DNA from: Holophagae bacterium
GTDB lineage: Bacteria; Acidobacteriota; Holophagae; Acanthopleuribacterales; Acanthopleuribacteraceae
DNA: 64,000 nt
Direction of reading: 5' to 3'
Assembly (NCBI GenBank): GCA_029263455.1
Contig: JAJCXM010000034.1
Location: 1 to 64,000 of the forward strand
How positions within the stretch are numbered: position 1 is the first letter of the stretch; each line of letters starts with the position of its first letter. This document shows positions 56,979-64,000 of this stretch, piece after piece. The position numbers and the translations under genes were made by a program. The notes under the pieces are model-generated. The model was not told the origin of the DNA and searched no databases. It saw only the letters and a list, made by a program, of their open reading frames with translations.

Positions 56979-57332
56979 TCACGGCGCTCCTTTCTCTTCA
57001 TCTCTAGCTTGTTCTGCAATGTTCTTAAGCCTGTTAAAGGCCGATTTGATGCGGCGCCGATGTTGGTCCAACCAGCGCTGACATATCTGTTCGATGGGCA
57101 CGGGGTTCAAATGATTCCACCGTTGCCGCCCTTCCCTTGTGATGGTGACAAATCCTGCCGACTCTAGTACGTCAAGATGCTTCATGACGGCTGTCCTGCA
57201 CAAAGGCCGGAAAGCAAGTACTAACTGTGATGTGGTGCATGGCGATTCAGCCAAATGATCCAATATCAGGCGTCGCGTTTGGTCTGACAAAGCGCGCCAA
57301 GTTCGATCTTCATATGTATCTGCTGCCTTCAT
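56979..57332 (-). CDS. ArsR-family winged-helix repressor
   Basis: 117 aa from the ATG at 57330-57332; an ATG six codons upstream is equally possible. The HTH spans about 25-75 (TSQLVLAFRPLCRTAVMKHLDVLESAG). No metal-site cysteine pair is visible, typical for the ArsR group paired with SRPBCC genes. It probably represses its own operon with the AHSA1 gene. A 20-bp inverted repeat overlaps its start. Confidence 0.88.
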   Translation of the reverse strand: MKAADTYEDRTWRALSDQTRRLILDHLAESPCTTSQLVLAFRPLCRTAVMKHLDVLESAGFVTITREGRQRWNHLNPVPIEQICQRWLDQHRRRIKSAFNRLKNIAEQARDEEKGAP

Positions 57333-57350
57333 GTCACCATATAGTGACAT
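57331..57350. promoter_or_regulatory. Inverted repeat at the arsR start, candidate autoregulatory operator
   Basis: ATGTCAC (57331-57337) and GTGACAT (57344-57350) form 7-bp arms around a 6-bp spacer. It overlaps the arsR translation start and lies just inside the transcript, a usual position for ArsR self-repression. Confidence 0.6.
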
Positions 57351-57472
57351 ATGAATGCAATAACCGTCAAGCTAGACATTGCTCAATATCTATCAAACAA
57401 AAGACATATTTTAAGTGCCATATGCATATCGTTTATTCCTAAACACATACGCCTATGAACCAGAATGTCAGA

Positions 57473-57501
57473 TTGACGACTTTGGCCTCAACCTCTACAA
57501 T
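57473..57501 (+). promoter_or_regulatory. Near-consensus sigma70 promoter of the kds operon
   Basis: TTGACG (57473-57478), exactly 17 nt, then TACAAT (57496-57501). It lies about 33 bp upstream of the kdsB ATG. Confidence 0.65.
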
Positions 57502-57533
57502 ACGGTTTTACACCCTAGGGGGTCGACACCGCC

Positions 57534-60759
<3,226 letters not shown>

Positions 60760-61716
60760 ATGGCATTGGAACGCGCCCGTCGGGTGCTTGAAATTGAAGC
60801 TCAAGCGATCGCTGATTTGGCCCAGCAATTAGACGACAGTTTTGTGGCTATGGTTGACCTGATCGCCCAGAGTTCGGGTCGAGTGATTCTGACGGGCATG
60901 GGCAAGAGTGGCATTGTCTGCCGCAAGATTGCAGCTACTTTAGCCAGTACTGGCACGCCCGCCTTCTTCTTGCACCCGGCTGAAGCTATCCACGGCGATT
61001 TAGGCATGATCGTTGAGGGCGACACCGTCATTGCCATATCCAATTCTGGAGAGACACAAGAATTAGTGCGTTTGATGGAATACATTAAACGACAAGGCGC
61101 AACGCTGATTGCCGTGACTGGCAAATCACAGAGCACGTTGGCCAAGTATGCCGACTGCGCATTTACGTTTAGCATCAACGAAGAAGGTTGCCCAATTGGA
61201 CTAGCACCGATGGCTTCAACCACCACGACAATGGCCATTGGCGACGCCTTAGCCGCCGCGTTGATGGAACGCAAAGGCTTCACATCGGCCGATTTTGCCC
61301 GTTTCCATCCTGGTGGCAAGCTTGGCAATAAACTACTAAAAGTGCATGAAGTAATGCATACGGGCACGGATCTGCCATTGGTCGATCAGGAAACACAGTT
61401 GGCACAAGCACTGGTAGAAATGAGCCAAAAACGACTGGGCATGACGGTTGTGCAACTAAGAGAAGGCGGATTAGGCCTCATCTCCGACGGCGACGTGCGT
61501 AGATTGTTGCAGGAACACGGTCCCAAAGCACTTGAATTTGAAGCGCAATCAATTTGCAGTAGAACGCCGAAAACCATTGAATCTAGTCGGCTTGCCGTTG
61601 AGGCCCTCAATCTGATGGAGCACCACCATATTACGGCGTTGATCGTCTCTGACGGTCCGGGCCAATACACAGGTGTCATTCACTTACACGACCTATGGAA
61701 AACCCAACTCATTTAG
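60760..61716 (+). CDS. kdsD: Arabinose-5-phosphate isomerase
   Basis: 318 aa. Makes arabinose-5-phosphate from ribulose-5-phosphate for KdsA. The SIS domain (about 30-190) has GMGKSGIVCRKIAATLASTG, then HPAEAIHGDLGMI and the SNSGETQEL sugar-phosphate loop. Two CBS domains follow (about 200-318; TGTDLPLVDQET, GVIHLHDLWKT). The ATG follows the kdsA stop directly. In several lineages kdsC comes next; here the operon ends, so the phosphatase step must be encoded elsewhere. Confidence 0.96.
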   Translation: MALERARRVLEIEAQAIADLAQQLDDSFVAMVDLIAQSSGRVILTGMGKSGIVCRKIAATLASTGTPAFFLHPAEAIHGDLGMIVEGDTVIAISNSGETQELVRLMEYIKRQGATLIAVTGKSQSTLAKYADCAFTFSINEEGCPIGLAPMASTTTTMAIGDALAAALMERKGFTSADFARFHPGGKLGNKLLKVHEVMHTGTDLPLVDQETQLAQALVEMSQKRLGMTVVQLREGGLGLISDGDVRRLLQEHGPKALEFEAQSICSRTPKTIESSRLAVEALNLMEHHHITALIVSDGPGQYTGVIHLHDLWKTQLI

Positions 61717-62329
61717 CGATCAAAATGCGCATTCAAATCGGCGCTGATCAATGAATCGAATCGAGTGCCGCCGAAGGTAGATCCGATGGATCTGTTGAGA
61801 TTGACCAAATGCCGTCGTCTGTCAGCCCTAAAGGGGCTGGACATGGCAGCCCAGGGCATCGCTCTGGGGAAACGGAAACAACCATTGATTTGTGCCCTGA
61901 AGGAGCACCACAAGTTCAACGTCAATCAATAAACGATCGATTGTTATAGGTCACGTTGATTCGCTTCAGAAAGAACCGCTCTTGGGACCATTATCGGTCA
62001 GAGGAAAACCATTCCAATCACTGAATTGATGTCGCAGAACTGTCACGCCCCTTCAGGGCTCGAATACCTTTGGATTCCTGACCCAGGGCGTTGCCCTGGG
62101 CCGCCATGTGTGGCCCTTTCAGTGCCTTTGGATGGTCAGGCTAATCACGTTATGAATCGAACGGTGCGTTCCGCCGTCGCTTAATCTATAGCGCGGCATG
62201 CAGTCGTTTCTTTTTGACGACGACGCCCCCAAGGAGTGGATCTTCTAAGAAATCCTAGGCTGAGACCATCTTTCGTCGGACACTTTATTTATCTCAACTT
62301 AAACTATTTAGAATAAGGCTATTGCGACT
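61717..62329. repeat. Intergenic palindromic repeat region
   Basis: Two inverted copies of a hairpin module lie here. Copy A holds CAGCCC-loop-GGGCTG (61823-61839), CCCAGGGC-loop-GCTCTGGG (61850-61868) and a short GTGC/GCAC hairpin near 61892-61907. Copy B (about 62047-62120) holds GCCCCTTCAGGGC, a 19-nt palindrome CCCAGGGCGTTGCCCTGGG at 62082-62100 and GGCCCTTTCAG. The module resembles REP-like intergenic elements known from planctomycete and acidobacterial genomes. A 10-mer ATGAATCGAA recurs at 61751 and 62152. No credible gene is seen. Confidence 0.6.
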
Positions 62330-62521
62330 GTGTATCTCAATCTCCCTTCGTCATTCGATTCAATTAGGCTCTTGAGGAATGTAAACTTGAAAAATGTCAA
62401 AGAAGCAAAGAAATCGATTACGCAATCTGGCAATGCAAGTCAGTTGGAAAACATTGACACCCTAAGCGATATGATCAGAAGGCGAATTCCAGAAACCACG
62501 CTATCGGCGGGCAGCGGTTAG
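62330..62521 (+). CDS. Possible small hypothetical protein
   Basis: 63 codons from a GTG. No recognisable domain; middle part basic, KNVKEAKKSITQSGNAS. No clear ribosome-binding site. The stop at 62519-62521 lies just upstream of another short open frame in a different phase, so this could also be the start of a broken gene. Only weakly supported. Confidence 0.25.
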   Translation: MYLNLPSSFDSIRLLRNVNLKNVKEAKKSITQSGNASQLENIDTLSDMIRRRIPETTLSAGSG

Positions 62522-62540
62522 GCTTTTGTTCTTTTTAGTC

Positions 62541-62798
62541 ATGGTGGCCGACGGAATAGAGAATCGCGGAAATGAGGTTAAAGAAATTTTGCGAAGCGAA
62601 GCTCTGACGTCCAGCCCAGTTCATCGCTCCTTCTATTTTGACCTATTGTCAATACTAGGTAGACTTGGCGACGAAAGCATCGTTCCCATCCTTCGGGAGA
62701 TCGCAAGCAAGGGAGTAGACCCTGACTGCCTGCACCTGGCCAAGAGCTGGTTAAAAACAGATTGGATGAAAATTGACGAGGAAAATAGTCTGCACTGA
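62541..62798 (+). CDS. Small HEAT-like hypothetical protein
   Basis: 85 aa from the ATG at 62541, no strong ribosome-binding site. Predicted helical, with a repeat reminiscent of HEAT/PBS lyase units (SFYFDLLSILGRLGDESIVPILREIASKG). Its last 26 nt overlap the DUF433 gene start, suggesting co-transcription. Function unknown; it could be an accessory or immunity-like gene but nothing demonstrates that. Confidence 0.4.
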   Translation: MVADGIENRGNEVKEILRSEALTSSPVHRSFYFDLLSILGRLGDESIVPILREIASKGVDPDCLHLAKSWLKTDWMKIDEENSLH

Positions 62799-63192
62799 GG
62801 GAACTTGTGGAGGCAATCCACGAATCGAAGGAACCCGATTGACGTGCGCAAATATCGTCAATTTGCTGACTTATCAATTCAAGACGGTGTTTCATTTCTT
62901 GCACAGCTACACGTATCTTACAGTTAGCGATATTGTCGAATGTCTGAACTATTGCGGCCAAAAAAGATGCATTGACGACCAGCCGATAAATTATTGTTGT
63001 GGCTGCACCTTGGATGACAGACCTGAAGAGCCCCCTGCCCTTTTTTTGGACAATGATTTTTCACGTATGTACGAAGTAAGGAATGTGGATGGTTATGCCT
63101 ATATGGGAACGAAAGAAGAGTATGAGAAAGACCTCCCTCAGGATATGTGGGAATTGGCTGAAGATCTACTTAACGGGACGAGAAATCGGTGA
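62773..63192 (+). CDS. DUF433-domain protein
   Basis: 139 aa from a TTG; no better start was found. The first 65 residues match the DUF433 helix-turn-helix pattern: TEGTCGGNPRIEGTRLTCAN followed by YLTVSDIVECLNYC. DUF433 proteins are often antitoxin-like partners of PIN toxins, but no toxin gene is adjacent. The remaining 70 residues are Cys-rich (CCGCTL) and acidic and are not part of the usual family. The start codon and partner are uncertain. Confidence 0.6.
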   Translation: MTRKIVCTEGTCGGNPRIEGTRLTCANIVNLLTYQFKTVFHFLHSYTYLTVSDIVECLNYCGQKRCIDDQPINYCCGCTLDDRPEEPPALFLDNDFSRMYEVRNVDGYAYMGTKEEYEKDLPQDMWELAEDLLNGTRNR

Positions 63193-63263
63193 CAGCGAGC
63201 GATTAACGAGGTCATAGACGTGACGCTACCCCTAATCGAAGGACACGAGAAGAAGACGATTGT

Positions 63264-63647
63264 ATGATGAAGGTAGTGAGGGCAAATAGATCAATGGTCA
63301 CGATGAGAAACAAATCCTTAAGCATTCAGACGAAGTTAGCCGCTGCCAGCTTTATCCCGTTATTAGTATTAATACAGACTTATCCATATCGTCCCTATTG
63401 GTTTGAAGGTTTCGAGTTTTTTCCGCTGATATCCATGTCATTTATTTTGCCGGTATGCGTAATCTCTGGGTTTCCCTATACATGGTCGCCCCCGATTTCC
63501 TTGTCGTTACTGCAAGCAGGGTTTTTCATGCTGTTCCCTCTTTGGGCGTGGCGTGGACGACTCGTATTAATAAAGACGAGCATTCTGCTAACACAGTGTT
63601 TCCTATTTTGGGTGTTGTTTATGAAACTCAGGATTTTGGCGATTTAA
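63264..63647 (+). CDS. Small hypothetical membrane protein
   Basis: 127 aa, ATG. About four hydrophobic segments beginning near residues 26, 53, 80 and 105, joined by short loops (YPYRPYWFEGFEFFP). No family recognised. It follows the DUF433 gene by 70 nt and may be transcribed with it. Low support beyond the length and hydrophobicity. Confidence 0.4.
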   Translation: MMKVVRANRSMVTMRNKSLSIQTKLAAASFIPLLVLIQTYPYRPYWFEGFEFFPLISMSFILPVCVISGFPYTWSPPISLSLLQAGFFMLFPLWAWRGRLVLIKTSILLTQCFLFWVLFMKLRILAI

Positions 63648-64000
63648 GCGGCGGCCTGGGCTAAGGTCACGTGATCGTCATGAATCGAATTTCCGCCCCG
63701 CCACCGTACTGTCAGGCGAAGTGCGCGTATCGACAGGAGTGCGGCGACTGAGGTACCGCTTTGGACGAAATGCTTGCCAAACTGAAGATCTCGCAGCGGG
63801 CATCGAATGCAGTGGGGTGCTCGAGTACGTGGCTTAAAATCACGCGCAACTGCCCTGCCTTGTCGCTTGCGAACCTCGCTGTGCTCGATTTACAGACCGG
63901 GGACCTTCGATTCATTCCAGCTCGTCGGCGAAAGCGCTGCCTCAGTCGCTCAGGCTCCTGTCGACACCATCTCCGCTTGAGAAGAACCGGCTTTGCAATC
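63648..64000. other. Unassigned end region with 10-mer repeats
   Basis: No credible gene. The 67-codon minus-strand open stretch at 63712-63915 has no recognisable family. Two more copies of ATGAATCGAA are present, at 63680-63689 (plus) and 63906-63915 (minus). The composition is higher in G+C than the preceding gene, so this may be the edge of a repeat or mobile element continuing beyond the window. Confidence 0.4.

Noticed and set aside
60801-61367. 188-codon minus-strand open frame
   Set aside because: It is antisense to kdsD, whose SIS and CBS motifs are intact.
63712-63915. Possible transposase fragment at the window end
   Set aside because: The translated stretch matches no transposase family I can name, and no terminal repeats could be defined.

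Overview
The window looks like chromosomal DNA of a Gram-negative bacterium with a complete outer-membrane economy: Kdo synthesis genes, a TonB-dependent receptor, a porin and lipoproteins. The best phylum guess is Acidobacteriota. That rests on an Oar-like TonB-dependent receptor with an N-terminal carboxypeptidase-regulatory domain and on a large secreted VWFA-related protein of the kind common in that phylum. This is inference from family distribution; no rRNA gene is present.

Layout: 1-843 has no recognisable gene. 844-4205 (minus) holds parB, parA and miaB, with a 16-bp perfect palindrome upstream of parA. 4496-7390 (plus) is the TonB-dependent receptor, followed by a strong bidirectional terminator. 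7513-20420 carries an alkaline-phosphatase/sulfatase-fold TPR protein, lysA (plus), dnaE with a diguanylate cyclase 3 nt behind it, era, and a translationally coupled amidohydrolase-GHMP kinase-rarA operon. 20421-25719 has an unrecognised secreted protein, a parvulin, the VWFA protein and a PilZ protein. 25816-30878 holds sua5-rfbB, tRNA-His(GTG), a LysM lytic transglycosylase, a UMF1-type MFS transporter, a second PilZ protein and a GNAT enzyme. 30941-35635 is a heterodimeric ABC exporter with an MnmC-C-like FAD oxidoreductase.

35870-39013 is a probable Fur-regulated locus. A porin is divergent from an FMN-binding protein, an ApbE flavin transferase and a small membrane protein, with two Fur-box-like sequences between them. 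39546-41696 is an orphan STT3/PglB-like oligosaccharyltransferase. 42619-47198 is an M48 protease coupled to a DUF2339 giant membrane protein.

47456-52442 is the most unusual block: six minus-strand genes, four junctions being 4-bp overlaps and one a 2-nt gap. It combines two small membrane proteins, a ferric-reductase-like membrane domain fused to a Rieske domain, a membrane-anchored Cys-motif protein, a Rieske-glutamate-synthase-like FMN enzyme and a ROK kinase. It reads as an uncharacterised membrane-linked redox module.

52563-57332 holds a one-protein hybrid sensor kinase with a beta-propeller sensor, and an ArsR/SRPBCC pair with an inverted repeat at the arsR start. 57534-61716 is kdsB-pyrG-kdsA-kdsD, a tightly packed operon behind a near-consensus sigma70-type promoter. 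From 61717 to the end the DNA looks accessory: palindromic intergenic repeats, a recurring 10-mer, a DUF433 protein and small unrecognised genes.
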